From contig NZ_JACHNE010000001.1 of assembly GCF_014205255.1 (NCBI RefSeq), positions 558,001 to 622,000 of the forward strand: a stretch of DNA of 64,000 nt. The letters run 5' to 3'. The translations under genes and the position numbers were made by a program. The stretch comes from Streptomyces caelestis (GTDB lineage: Bacteria; Actinomycetota; Actinomycetes; Streptomycetales; Streptomycetaceae). Every line of letters starts with the position of its first letter. Within the stretch, counting starts at the first letter, position 1. The notes beneath the pieces were generated by a model that was given only the letters and a program-made list of their open reading frames with translations, did no database searches and was not told the origin of the DNA. Shown one piece after another: positions 9,501 to 16,108 of this stretch.

Positions 9501-9725
9501 CTTGGCGAACCGCTGTTCGTCCGCGAGCTCGGCCACGAGGTCCAGGTCGCCCACGAACAGGGTGTCGCGCCCGTACAGCCGCCGCACGAACACGGGCCCG
9601 TGCTCGCGCATCAGGTCCATGGCCTGCTGGACGGGCGCGTCGCCGGGGCCGGTGCCGGAGATGTCGGCGACGGGGACACCGGGGAGGTCGGCTGCGGGCC
9701 GGGAGGTCTGTGCGGTGGGGCGCAT
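6543..9725 (-). CDS. Self-sufficient cytochrome P450/NADPH-P450 reductase fusion (CYP102 type)
   Basis: 1060 residues from ATG 9725 (AAAGGCAG upstream); the open frame extends about 100 codons further without support. The P450 domain occupies residues 1-455: I-helix AGHETTSG, ExxR in NEALRLWP, and heme loop FKPFGTGERACIGR with Cys410 as thiolate ligand. Then come a flavodoxin-like FMN domain (about 480-630, YGTCRDFAGRL), the FAD domain (RHYSISSSP) and the NADPH site (GTGLAPFRG, YVCGDGSRM). Length and order match P450 BM3, so fatty-acid or similar subterminal hydroxylation is likely. A PAS/LuxR regulator is divergent. Confidence 0.95.
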   Translation of the reverse strand: MRPTAQTSRPAADLPGVPVADISGTGPGDAPVQQAMDLMREHGPVFVRRLYGRDTLFVGDLDLVAELADEQRFAKHIGPGLANVREFAADGLFTAYNDEPNWAKAHDILMPAFALGSMRTYHPVMLKVARRLIDSWDRDARAGQPVDVPGDMTRMTLDTIGLAGFGYDFGSFERAEPHPFVEAMVRCLEWSMTRLARVPGRDYQARDAAFRDDSAYLAQVVDEVIAARTGTDQSQADDLLGLMLTAEHPADGSTLDAANIRNQVITFLIAGHETTSGAMSFALHFLAKHPTALQLVQREVDELWGDQADPEPAYDEIGRLTYTRQVLNEALRLWPTAAVFAREAREDTLLGGRIPLRAGQSALVLTPMLHRQPVWGDNPELFDPSRFTAEAEAERPVHAFKPFGTGERACIGRQFALHEATMLLAMLVHRYRLSDHADYRLHVKETLTLKPEGFTLTLTPRTSADRVHTPLPGAAPVQDSRSAEPQGLPARVRPGTAALFLHGSNYGTCRDFAGRLADEAAALGCETRVAPLDAYADGLPTDRPVVITAASYNGRPTDDATAFTAWLEDTHDLSGVTYAVLGVGDRNWAATYQHVPTRIDERLAESGATRLLDRAAADASGDLTGAVREFTAALRVALLERYGDPDATTPDPEPTTAYEVRALTGGPLDALAERHALVPMRVTEAYDLTAPGYARRKRFVRVALPDGVTYRTADHLTVLPANHPDLVTRAAAALGVGLDTVLDIRATRPRRDSIAVDRPVTVRQLLTHHVELQERPSAGQLAALAAANPCPPERTALAALTDDPRTLVEIIEDHPALRGALDWPQLLDLLTPLRPRHYSISSSPTVDPGHVDLMVSLLEAPARSGKGLYRGTGSGHLTTVEPGDTVYARVQPCREAFRIDATGGSAPVVMIAAGTGLAPFRGAIADRTAAVAAGAELAPAVCYFGCDAPDADFLHAGELRAAETAGAVSLRPAFSQAPEGEVRFVQHRIAAEAEEVWALLAAGARVYVCGDGSRMAPGVREAFRTLYRKHTPGADETAAEQWLDGLVADGRYVEDVYAAG

Positions 9726-9805
9726 GACGCGACAACTGCCTTTCGCGGTACGGAAGTACTGCGATCCAGCGTGATCCACGGGACCCGGCGGGCCGCGCCG
9801 CGGCC

Positions 9806-9821
9806 CTACATGATTGTGTAG
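9806..9821. promoter_or_regulatory. Small inverted repeat in the divergent P450/regulator promoter
   Basis: CTACA (9806-9810) and TGTAG (9817-9821) flank TGATTG, in an AT-rich island (9806-9829) that stands out from the GC-rich DNA. It lies about 80 bases from the P450 start and 57 bases before the regulator start, a plausible operator or overlapping promoter. Confidence 0.4.
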
Positions 9822-9877
9822 TACATACAGACGCGTCGCCCTTGCGCGAGGGCGGCCCGGCGTGGCAGGAGACGCTC

Positions 9878-10522
9878 GTGGACCAGGCCCGGCAGGAGGC
9901 AGTGACATGGCGCAACCGCACCCTGCTCCTCTTCGACCGGGTGGCGATGCCGGTCGCGGTGTGCGACGTGTACGGCGCGGTGCTGCTCGCCAATCCGGCG
10001 ATGGCCGCGGAGTGCGGTACGACACCGGGGCGGCTGCGCGGCCGTGACGTGCTGGACCTGTTCAGCCCGCGGGAGGCCACGCAGGTGGAGCGCATCGCCC
10101 AGGCCCTGCGGCTGCGGCACCGCTCGCGCTACCAGGTGTCGGTGCGCTGGCGGGCACCGGGCGGCGCGGAGCGGTACGGGGAGCTGACGGCGGACCCGGT
10201 GAGCGACACGGTCGAGGAGACGCCGGCGCTGCTGGTGATGCTGCGCGTGGACGGCGAACGCGCCCCCTCCCCCGCCCCGCACGCCGAACAGGCCCGGGTG
10301 ACCTCCATGGAGGCCCGCATCCTGGCCCTGCTGGCCGCCGGTGCCACCACGGCCCGGGCAGCCCGCGAGACCGGCCTCACCACCGACGGCGTCACCTACC
10401 ACCTGCGCCGTCTGTCCTCCCGCTGGCAGGCCACCAACCGCACCGAACTGGTGGCCCGCGCCTATGCGCTGGGGGTGCTCGCCCCGGGGGTCTGGCCGCC
10501 GGAGGCCCCGGCCGCGGAGTAG
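9878..10522 (+). CDS. PAS-domain regulator with C-terminal LuxR-type helix-turn-helix
   Basis: 214 residues from GTG 9878, chosen because AGGAGA lies five bases upstream; a TTG at 9842 would add 12 residues. Residues about 15-125 look like a PAS sensor (LLFDRVAMPVAVCDVYGAVLLANPAMA, GRDVLDLF). The C-terminus has a LuxR-like HTH (MEARILALLAAGATTARAAR, DGVTYHLRRLSSR). It is divergent from the CYP102-type gene by 152 bases, and control of that gene is the simplest inference. Its last 61 bases overlap the 3' end of the convergent DUF3626 gene. Confidence 0.85.
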   Translation: MDQARQEAVTWRNRTLLLFDRVAMPVAVCDVYGAVLLANPAMAAECGTTPGRLRGRDVLDLFSPREATQVERIAQALRLRHRSRYQVSVRWRAPGGAERYGELTADPVSDTVEETPALLVMLRVDGERAPSPAPHAEQARVTSMEARILALLAAGATTARAARETGLTTDGVTYHLRRLSSRWQATNRTELVARAYALGVLAPGVWPPEAPAAE

Positions 10523-11376
10523 GCCGTGCCCGCTCCCTCCGGCGCGCCGAAGCGGGCGAGGGTGTGCCACACCATCTTCAGGTCCTGCAGTTCGTACCGC
10601 CCCGTCCGGGCGGCGTCGCCGATGGCCCGCGGGTCGACGAGGCCGTCCCGGGCGATCCGCGCGCCCAGTTCCACGTACTCCCGGCCGCGGTAGTCCGCGT
10701 GGCGCCGTAACCCGGCCACGCCGAGCCGGTAGCCGGGGTGCCACTCGACCGGGCAGGGCAGGTGCCGGGCCGCGACCTCCACCGGTGTGCCGCGGTAGCA
10801 GGCGTCCAGCACCAGCGCCTCCACGTCCCGGGCGAGGTCGACGCCTCCGTGCACGTGCGCCTCGATGTAGTCGTTGAGGGCGTCCTGTTCGTCCGCCTCG
10901 GCCAGCGCGATGAGCGACATGCCGGCCGCCACGCCGAAGTCGGCCGGCTCGGCGGCGCTGTCGGGGTAGCAGAACGTGGCGCGGGCCAGGACGCCGGCGC
11001 GCAGCCGGAAGTGCGAGGAGCCGAAGCGCGGCGCCGCGCCGACCACCTGCCGGCGGAAGTTCAGGGCGCCGTACACGGGCCGCTCGTGCGCGGCCGCTTC
11101 GTCGTAGGCCCCGCCGAAGATCCGGCTCTCCCAGCGCCACCGGTCGCCGCCGGGGCGAGCCGTGAGACCGCCGTTGCTGGTGCCGGTGACGAACTGTGAG
11201 TGGTAGGCGCCGTCCCGGGCGAGCGCCACGAGCACGGGCACGTCGCCCGCCTGCCGGTCCGGGTGGAAGTTCAGCGTGATCCGCACCTCGGGATCGACGG
11301 CGGGCCCCGACGAACTGCCCGCCACATGGCGCAGCGCCGCCCGCGCCCGAGCCGACGTGGCCTCCGGAAAATCCAC
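10462..11376 (-). CDS. DUF3626 domain-containing protein
   Basis: 304 residues from ATG 11376. The sequence matches the DUF3626 family as I know it: VRITLNFHPDR, YHSQFVTGTSNGGLTA, RWRWESRIFGG, YGALNFRR, RFGSSHFRL, and a C-terminal EYVELGARI region. Some family members have been proposed to resemble ADP-ribosyltransferase-like folds, but no activity can be stated. There is no signal or membrane segment. It is divergent from the FBP-domain gene across a strong palindrome, and its 3' end overlaps the PAS/LuxR gene by 61 bases in antisense. Confidence 0.8.
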   Translation of the reverse strand: MDFPEATSARARAALRHVAGSSSGPAVDPEVRITLNFHPDRQAGDVPVLVALARDGAYHSQFVTGTSNGGLTARPGGDRWRWESRIFGGAYDEAAAHERPVYGALNFRRQVVGAAPRFGSSHFRLRAGVLARATFCYPDSAAEPADFGVAAGMSLIALAEADEQDALNDYIEAHVHGGVDLARDVEALVLDACYRGTPVEVAARHLPCPVEWHPGYRLGVAGLRRHADYRGREYVELGARIARDGLVDPRAIGDAARTGRYELQDLKMVWHTLARFGAPEGAGTAYSAAGASGGQTPGASTPSA

Positions 11377-11411
11377 TGGCTCCCCCTTCGTCGGTGCTTC
11401 TAACCTGACCC

Positions 11412-11436
11412 CGAAACCTAGGACCCCTAGGTTTCG
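11412..11436. promoter_or_regulatory. 11-bp perfect inverted repeat between divergent DUF3626 and FBP genes
   Basis: CGAAACCTAGG (11412-11422) and CCTAGGTTTCG (11426-11436) are exact complements separated by three bases. The site is 35 bases from the DUF3626 start and 24 bases from the FBP start, in the middle of the only shared promoter region. That position favours an operator over a terminator. Confidence 0.65.
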
Positions 11437-11460
11437 CCGACGACGACCAGGAGCCCTCCC

Positions 11461-11955
11461 ATGAGATCACTCACCGAACAGGACATCCGCAACTCGTTTA
11501 TCAACTGCTCCAAGGGAGAGGCCAAGCGCCTGGCCGTCCCCCGGGACCTCGCCGAGCGGCCCTGGGACGATCTCGACTTTCTCGGGTGGCGCGATCCGGG
11601 GGCGCCCGATCGCAGTTATCTGGTCGCCGAGCGCGAAGGGCGGCTCGTCGGGGTGGCGATGCGGTTCCAGGCCGCGCAGCGGGGGTTTCTGCATCGCAGC
11701 ATGTGTTCGCTGTGCCTGACCACGCACCCCAGGGGCGGTGTGTCGCTGATGACCGCGCGGAAGACGGGAGCGGCCGGACGTGAGGGGAACTCCGTCGGGG
11801 CCTACATGTGCACCGACCTCGCCTGCTCGCTGTACCTGCGCGGGAAGAAGGTGCCGGAGAGCGGTCCCCGCTTCGAGGAGAGCCTCACCCTGGAGGAGCA
11901 GATCGAGCGGACCATGGGGCATCTGACCGCCTTCCTCGACAAGGTGTACGCCTGA
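11461..11955 (+). CDS. FBP-domain protein with treble-clef zinc finger (EF-G-binding / FusB-like C-domain)
   Basis: 164 residues from ATG 11461, with AGGAG upstream. After the N-terminal helical segment, residues 75-130 contain CSLCLTTHP and, about 30 residues later, CTDLACSLY. This is a four-cysteine arrangement consistent with the treble-clef zinc finger of FBP domains, also found in EF-G-binding proteins such as FusB. A role at the ribosome or in antibiotic tolerance follows from that family but is not shown here. It is divergent from DUF3626 and followed 43 bases later by the second FUSC gene. Confidence 0.8.
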   Translation: MRSLTEQDIRNSFINCSKGEAKRLAVPRDLAERPWDDLDFLGWRDPGAPDRSYLVAEREGRLVGVAMRFQAAQRGFLHRSMCSLCLTTHPRGGVSLMTARKTGAAGREGNSVGAYMCTDLACSLYLRGKKVPESGPRFEESLTLEEQIERTMGHLTAFLDKVYA

Positions 11956-11998
11956 GGCCCTCGGTCGCCCGTGGTTTCCCCCGGCATTAACGTCCTTC

Positions 11999-13294
11999 AT
12001 GGATGCGTTCGACAGCCAGGGGAAGGGGAACAGCCTGAGGATGCGAGAGGTACGTGAGTGGACGGCGCACGCCAGGCGGATCGTGCGCAAGCGCCGGGAC
12101 CCCGTGGTCGTCCAGACGGTGCGGTCCGCGTTCGCGGCGACGATCGCCTACGTCATCGCGCTGCGGCTGAGTCCCGAAGCGGCACCGCTCACCGCTCCCC
12201 TGACGGCCCTGCTGGTCGTCCAGGTGACCCTGTACGCCACGCTCACCAACGGCTTCCGGCGGGTGAACGCCGTGGTGACCGGCGTTCTCGTCGCCATCGC
12301 GTTCAGCCTTCTGGTGGGCCTGACCTGGTGGAGCCTGGCGCTGCTCCTCGTGGCCTCGCTGGTCGTGGGACGGCTGGTCCGCGTCGAGGAGTACGTACCC
12401 GAGGTGGCGATCAGCGCGATGCTGGTGCTCGGGGTCACCACCCACGGGGACACGGCCTGGGCCCGGGTGGTGGAGACGCTGATCGGCGCGGTCGTCGGGC
12501 TCGGCTGCAATCTGCTGCTGGCTCCGCCGGTGTGGGTGGAGGAGGCGGGCGCGTCGATCGAGGGCCTGGCGCGCCGGCTGCGGCAGCTGATGCTGCGCAT
12601 GGGCGAGGAGGCCGCCGGCCGTACGCCCGCGGACCGCGCGGCGGAGCGGCTGCACGAGGCGCGGCGCCTGGACCACGACATCGTCGAGGTGGACGCGGCG
12701 CTCCGGCAGGCGGAGGACAGCCTGCGGCTCAACCCGCGCGTGCGGGAGGGCCTGCTGCACCGGGTGGTGCTGCGCACCGGCCTGGACACGCTGGAGATCT
12801 GCACGGTGGTGCTGCGCGTGCTCGCGCGCTCCCTCACCGACCTGGCGAAGGAGCGTGAGCCGGAGCCGCTGTTCGAGGCCGAGACGGGCGCCGCGCTGGA
12901 GCAGCTGCTGTCGGAGATCGCCGACGCGGTGGTGAGTTTCGCGGTGCTGGTGACCACCCATCTGAGCGCGAGCGCCGAGTCGGCGGAGGAACGTCTCGCC
13001 GCGGAGCTGCGCACCGCGGCGGGCACCCGCGACAAGCTGGCCCTGCTGCTGCGCAAGGAGGCCGAGCGCGAGGCGCGGAACTGGCAGTTGCTCGGCGCCG
13101 TCCTGACGGAGGTCAACCGGATCCTCGACGAGCTCGACACCGAGCACCGCACCCGGCGCCTGTTCGAGGAACTGGACCGCGTGTCGCGGGAGCAGCGCGT
13201 GCGGATGCCGCGCCTGACCCGGCTGCGTGAGCGCCTGGGCGTCCAGGAGCAGATGTGGCGGAACCGTACGGGGGTCGGCGGGCGTTACCGCTGA
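11999..13294 (+). CDS. FUSC / aromatic-acid-exporter-type membrane protein (second copy)
   Basis: 431 residues if started at ATG 11999; ATG 12041 (MREVREW) is an alternative, and neither has an ideal ribosome site. Hydrophobic segments fill residues about 40-185 (VRSAFAATIAYVIALRL, LTALLVVQVTLYATLTNGF, LVGLTWWSLALLLVASLVVGRL, LIGAVVGLGCNLLLAPPVWV). A 240-residue helical, charge-rich cytoplasmic domain follows. The architecture equals that of the gene at 2002 without its repetitive N-terminus, and the pair are probably paralogues. An export role is inferred from the family only. Confidence 0.8.
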   Translation: MDAFDSQGKGNSLRMREVREWTAHARRIVRKRRDPVVVQTVRSAFAATIAYVIALRLSPEAAPLTAPLTALLVVQVTLYATLTNGFRRVNAVVTGVLVAIAFSLLVGLTWWSLALLLVASLVVGRLVRVEEYVPEVAISAMLVLGVTTHGDTAWARVVETLIGAVVGLGCNLLLAPPVWVEEAGASIEGLARRLRQLMLRMGEEAAGRTPADRAAERLHEARRLDHDIVEVDAALRQAEDSLRLNPRVREGLLHRVVLRTGLDTLEICTVVLRVLARSLTDLAKEREPEPLFEAETGAALEQLLSEIADAVVSFAVLVTTHLSASAESAEERLAAELRTAAGTRDKLALLLRKEAEREARNWQLLGAVLTEVNRILDELDTEHRTRRLFEELDRVSREQRVRMPRLTRLRERLGVQEQMWRNRTGVGGRYR

Positions 13295-13412
13295 GCGACC
13301 ACCCGGGGAGCGGGTTGCGCCCGACGCAACGCCAGGTGCTGCTGTTGCACCCGGACGGTGATCCACGTCAAGGTGGCTGTCGCGACGGACGAGTGACGAT
13401 CTGAGGGGCGAC

Positions 13413-14609
13413 ATGGGCAGTGGTGGCTGGAGCAGGCGCCGGTTCGTCGGCGCACTGACGTCAGGGGCCGCCGCGGCGGCACTGCCCGCCTGTGACGACG
13501 CGCCCGCGCCCGCGGCACCGACGAGTCCGGCGGCCCCCGAGCCGAGCGGGAGCCCGACCCGCGAGGCCCAAAGGCCGTCCGGCCCGCGCCCGCTGTACCT
13601 CGGCACCTACACCTCGGTCGAGGGCGGCGGCAAGGGCATCGGCCTGGCCACGTACGACGCGGCGACGGGCCGGATCACCGGCACCGGCACGCTCACCGAC
13701 GTGGGAGACCCGTCGTACCTCGCGATCCACCCGGACCGCCACACGCTGTACGCGGTGAACGAGCGCGAGGACGGCGCCGTGACGGCCGTCCGGCTGTCCG
13801 ACCGGAAGGTCCTGGGCAGCCGGAGCACCGGCGGCTCGGGCCCCTGCCATCTGTCGGTGCATCCGGGCGGGCGCTGGCTGCTCAGCGCGGACTACGGCTC
13901 GGGCAGCGTTGCGGTGCATCCGATCGACGCCTCGGGCGCCCTCGGCGAGCGGAGCGACCTCGTCCGGCACTCCCGTCCGGCGCCGGGGCCCGGCCAGGAG
14001 GGTCCGCACGCCCACCAGATCATCACCAGCCCCGACGGCGGACACGTCCTCGCCGTGGACCTGGGCACGGACACCGTCTACACGTACCGGCTCGACGAGA
14101 AGGCCGGCACGCTCACCGAGGTCGCGCAGGCGCACACCCGGCCGGGCGCGGGCCCGCGCCACCTGACGTTCCACCCCGGCGGCCGGTACGCCTACCTCGC
14201 CAACGAGGTCGACAACACGGTGGCGGTCTGCTCGTACGACCCCGCCTCCGGCCGCGTCACGGTGGGTGAGCCGCAGTCCACCGGCACCGGTCCGGGCACC
14301 AACTACCCGGCGCAGATCCTGGTGACCGCGAACGGCCGGCACGCCTTTCTCGCCAACCGCGGCGACAACAGCCTCACGCGCTACGCCGTCGAGACGGACG
14401 GTGCCCGGCTCAGGCTGCTGGACACCGTGCCGGTCGGCGGGGACTTCCCGCGCCAGATCGCCTTCTCGCCGGAGGGCACACTGCTGTTCGCGGCGAACCA
14501 GAAGTCCGGCACGGTGACCGTCTTTCGCGTGGACGAGGCGAGCGGCGCGCTGCGGCGCGCCGGTGAGCCGTTTCCGTCACCTGTCGCCGTCTGTGCGCTG
14601 CCACTGTAG
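13413..14609 (+). CDS. Secreted lactonase-type seven-bladed beta-propeller, TAT lipoprotein
   Basis: 398 residues. The N-terminus carries a twin-arginine signal, SRRRFVGALTSGAAAAALPAC, whose LPAC is a lipobox, so the protein is probably exported folded and lipid-anchored. The mature part has the repeated blade pattern of the Lactonase family (PF10282, 6-phosphogluconolactonase/YbhE-like): YLAIHPDRHTLYAVNE, CHLSVHPGGRWLLSADYGSG, GPHAHQIITSPDGGHVLAVDLG, GPRHLTFHPGGRYAYLANE, FPRQIAFSPEGTLLFAANQ. An extracytoplasmic location makes a role other than 6-phosphogluconate metabolism likely. The last 33 bases overlap the convergent DUF2470 gene. Confidence 0.85.
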   Translation: MGSGGWSRRRFVGALTSGAAAAALPACDDAPAPAAPTSPAAPEPSGSPTREAQRPSGPRPLYLGTYTSVEGGGKGIGLATYDAATGRITGTGTLTDVGDPSYLAIHPDRHTLYAVNEREDGAVTAVRLSDRKVLGSRSTGGSGPCHLSVHPGGRWLLSADYGSGSVAVHPIDASGALGERSDLVRHSRPAPGPGQEGPHAHQIITSPDGGHVLAVDLGTDTVYTYRLDEKAGTLTEVAQAHTRPGAGPRHLTFHPGGRYAYLANEVDNTVAVCSYDPASGRVTVGEPQSTGTGPGTNYPAQILVTANGRHAFLANRGDNSLTRYAVETDGARLRLLDTVPVGGDFPRQIAFSPEGTLLFAANQKSGTVTVFRVDEASGALRRAGEPFPSPVAVCALPL

Positions 14610-15305
14610 GGCCCGCGGGCAGGACGCGGCGGTCGCCTGGCTGAGCAGGACGTGCATGCGCTCGGTGAGCTGCGCGACGTCGTCGGCGGGTGTGTGGAAC
14701 GCCAGTCGTACGTCGCCGTGGGCGCGGGCGCGTTCGATCCGCAGGGTCAGTCCGTGCCGGTCGACGGCGAGGGGCTGGACGCGGACCGCGCCGTGCAGGC
14801 TGTCGGAGCCGACGAGGCGGGTGAGGCGCTCGACCGCGTCCGCGTGGCAGTCGGCGAGATGCGTGAGCAGCCGGGCCTCGGCCGTGGTGAGCGGGTCGGG
14901 CGTCGCGGCGGCGAAGTCGTCGAGGTCGACGACCACGGCCCCGGACGGTTGCCGCAGCACCACGCGCGTGGCCCGGAAGGCCAGCCGGCCCTCCTCGACG
15001 CTGAACCAGCCCGCGAGCCACAGCCGGGCGCGGATCCGGTCGCGCACCGGGACGGGGGCCACGTCGGCGAACTCCAGCACCGCGGACGGCTCGCCGCGGG
15101 GCGCGCAGATCGCGGCCGCGAGCAGGGCGCTGTCCCCGGGCACGTCCACCAGCACCCGGCCGTCCTCGGTCACCGTGTGCGCGCCGACCAGCTCCTCCCG
15201 CGCGCCCTCCGCGGTCACCGAGCAGGACCACGCGGCGGCGAGCACCGAGCGCGCCCGCTCCGCCGCGGCAGGGGTCGCCGTCCAGCTGTGGCTGCCGTCA
15301 CCCAT
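14577..15305 (-). CDS. DUF2470-domain protein under an iron box
   Basis: 242 residues from ATG 15305, with TAAGGAGGT five bases upstream of the spacer. The C-terminal 80 residues (LTTAEARLLTHLADCHADAVERL through GLTLRIER) fit the DUF2470 domain, which also occurs in heme-oxygenase-like and FMN-binding pyridoxamine-oxidase-like proteins linked to heme and iron use. No cofactor motif is visible. A DtxR/DmdR-type iron box lies 11 bases upstream of the start codon, next to the ribosome site, so iron-repressed expression is expected. The 3' end overlaps the lactonase gene by 33 bases. Confidence 0.8.
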   Translation of the reverse strand: MGDGSHSWTATPAAAERARSVLAAAWSCSVTAEGAREELVGAHTVTEDGRVLVDVPGDSALLAAAICAPRGEPSAVLEFADVAPVPVRDRIRARLWLAGWFSVEEGRLAFRATRVVLRQPSGAVVVDLDDFAAATPDPLTTAEARLLTHLADCHADAVERLTRLVGSDSLHGAVRVQPLAVDRHGLTLRIERARAHGDVRLAFHTPADDVAQLTERMHVLLSQATAASCPRALQWQRTDGDR

Positions 15306-15316
15306 CCCAGACCTCC

Positions 15317-15335
15317 TTAGGTAAGCCTTGCCTAA
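15317..15335. promoter_or_regulatory. Iron box (DmdR1/IdeR/DtxR operator)
   Basis: TTAGGTAAGCCTTGCCTAA is a 19-base interrupted palindrome matching the actinobacterial iron-box consensus TTAGGTTAGGCTCACCTAA closely. It sits directly 5' of the DUF2470 ribosome site. Confidence 0.85.
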
Positions 15336-15390
15336 CCTACCGAAGATCGGAGCGTGAGCCAACCACGTCACGTGATCTTTACGAGGGCTT

Positions 15391-15999
15391 TCAGGGAGTG
15401 AGGACGCCCAGCAGGGCGCGAGCGCACAGCTCACGCACCTGATCCCGGCTCAACTCCGTGCCGCGCAGCCACTCCAGACAGACGGACGTGGTGAACGCCA
15501 GCCAGCCGCGCACGGCGAGCCGCGCCTCCGGCCGCCCCTCACAGGCCGGGCCGAACTCGGGATCCTCGGCGAGCGCGGCGAGGATCTGCCGCTCCTGCGC
15601 GGCCAGGGCCCGCTGATAGACCCGCCGCACCGCCTGGTCCCCCGCCGCGTCGGCGCGGTGGAAGGCGCGGTAGCCGTGGGCGTGGGCCTGGACGTACTCC
15701 AGGAACGTGTCGAGGCCGCCCGCGAGCTGCTCGCGCACCGGGACGCCGGGCACCGCCGCCGTCATGCGCAGCATCCGCTCGCTCTCGCGCGCGACGACCG
15801 CCGCGAAGAAGTCCCGCTTGGTCGGAAAGTAGTGGTACAGCAGCCCGCGCGACACCCCGGCGATCTCGGCGACCTGCTCGATCCACACGTCGTCGTACGG
15901 ACTCTCCGAGAACAGCCGCGCGCCGACGGCCAGCAGCTGCTCCCGGCGCTCCTCGGAGCTGAGCCGGCGGCGCGTGCGCCCGCCCTGGTTCACGGCCAT
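15391..15999 (-). CDS. TetR-family transcriptional regulator
   Basis: 202 residues from ATG 15999. Residues 12-60 form the TetR HTH: RREQLLAVGARLFSESPYDDVWIEQVAEIAGVSRGLLYHYFPTKRDFF when taken in overlapping parts. The remainder is the variable helical ligand domain. It is divergent from the stand-alone P450 at 16109 with about 110 bases between starts containing GGTTCAA-type half-sites, so it most likely represses that gene and itself. It is on the same strand as, and just upstream of, the DUF2470 gene. Confidence 0.9.
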   Translation of the reverse strand: MAVNQGGRTRRRLSSEERREQLLAVGARLFSESPYDDVWIEQVAEIAGVSRGLLYHYFPTKRDFFAAVVARESERMLRMTAAVPGVPVREQLAGGLDTFLEYVQAHAHGYRAFHRADAAGDQAVRRVYQRALAAQERQILAALAEDPEFGPACEGRPEARLAVRGWLAFTTSVCLEWLRGTELSRDQVRELCARALLGVLTP

Positions 16000-16012
16000 G
16001 CCCGCACTGTAC

Positions 16013-16060
16013 TTGACGCCGGTTCAACAACGGGGCAAGACTGAACCGCGCTATTGAACC
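16013..16060. promoter_or_regulatory. Probable TetR operators (GGTTCAA / TTGAACC half-sites)
   Basis: GGTTCAA at 16021-16027 is the exact complement of TTGAACC at 16054-16060, and TGAACC recurs at 16042-16047. TTGACGCCGGTTCAA (16013-16027) is itself an imperfect palindrome beginning with a TTGAC -35-like hexamer. All lie between the divergent TetR and P450 starts. Confidence 0.55.
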
Positions 16061-16108
16061 CACATACAACACGTGCGAACCCGCCGCTGGCTCAAGGGAG
16101 ATCGCGTC

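Noticed and set aside
7557..9821. Rightward open frame of about 750 codons opposite the P450 heme and FMN domains
   Set aside because: Same cause; repeats of Val/Gly/Glu without motifs, entirely antisense to conserved P450 residues.
9726..10025. 100-codon upstream extension of the CYP102-type gene
   Set aside because: It overlaps the divergent PAS/LuxR gene and the promoter island; ATG 9725 has a ribosome site and matches normal P450 BM3 starts.
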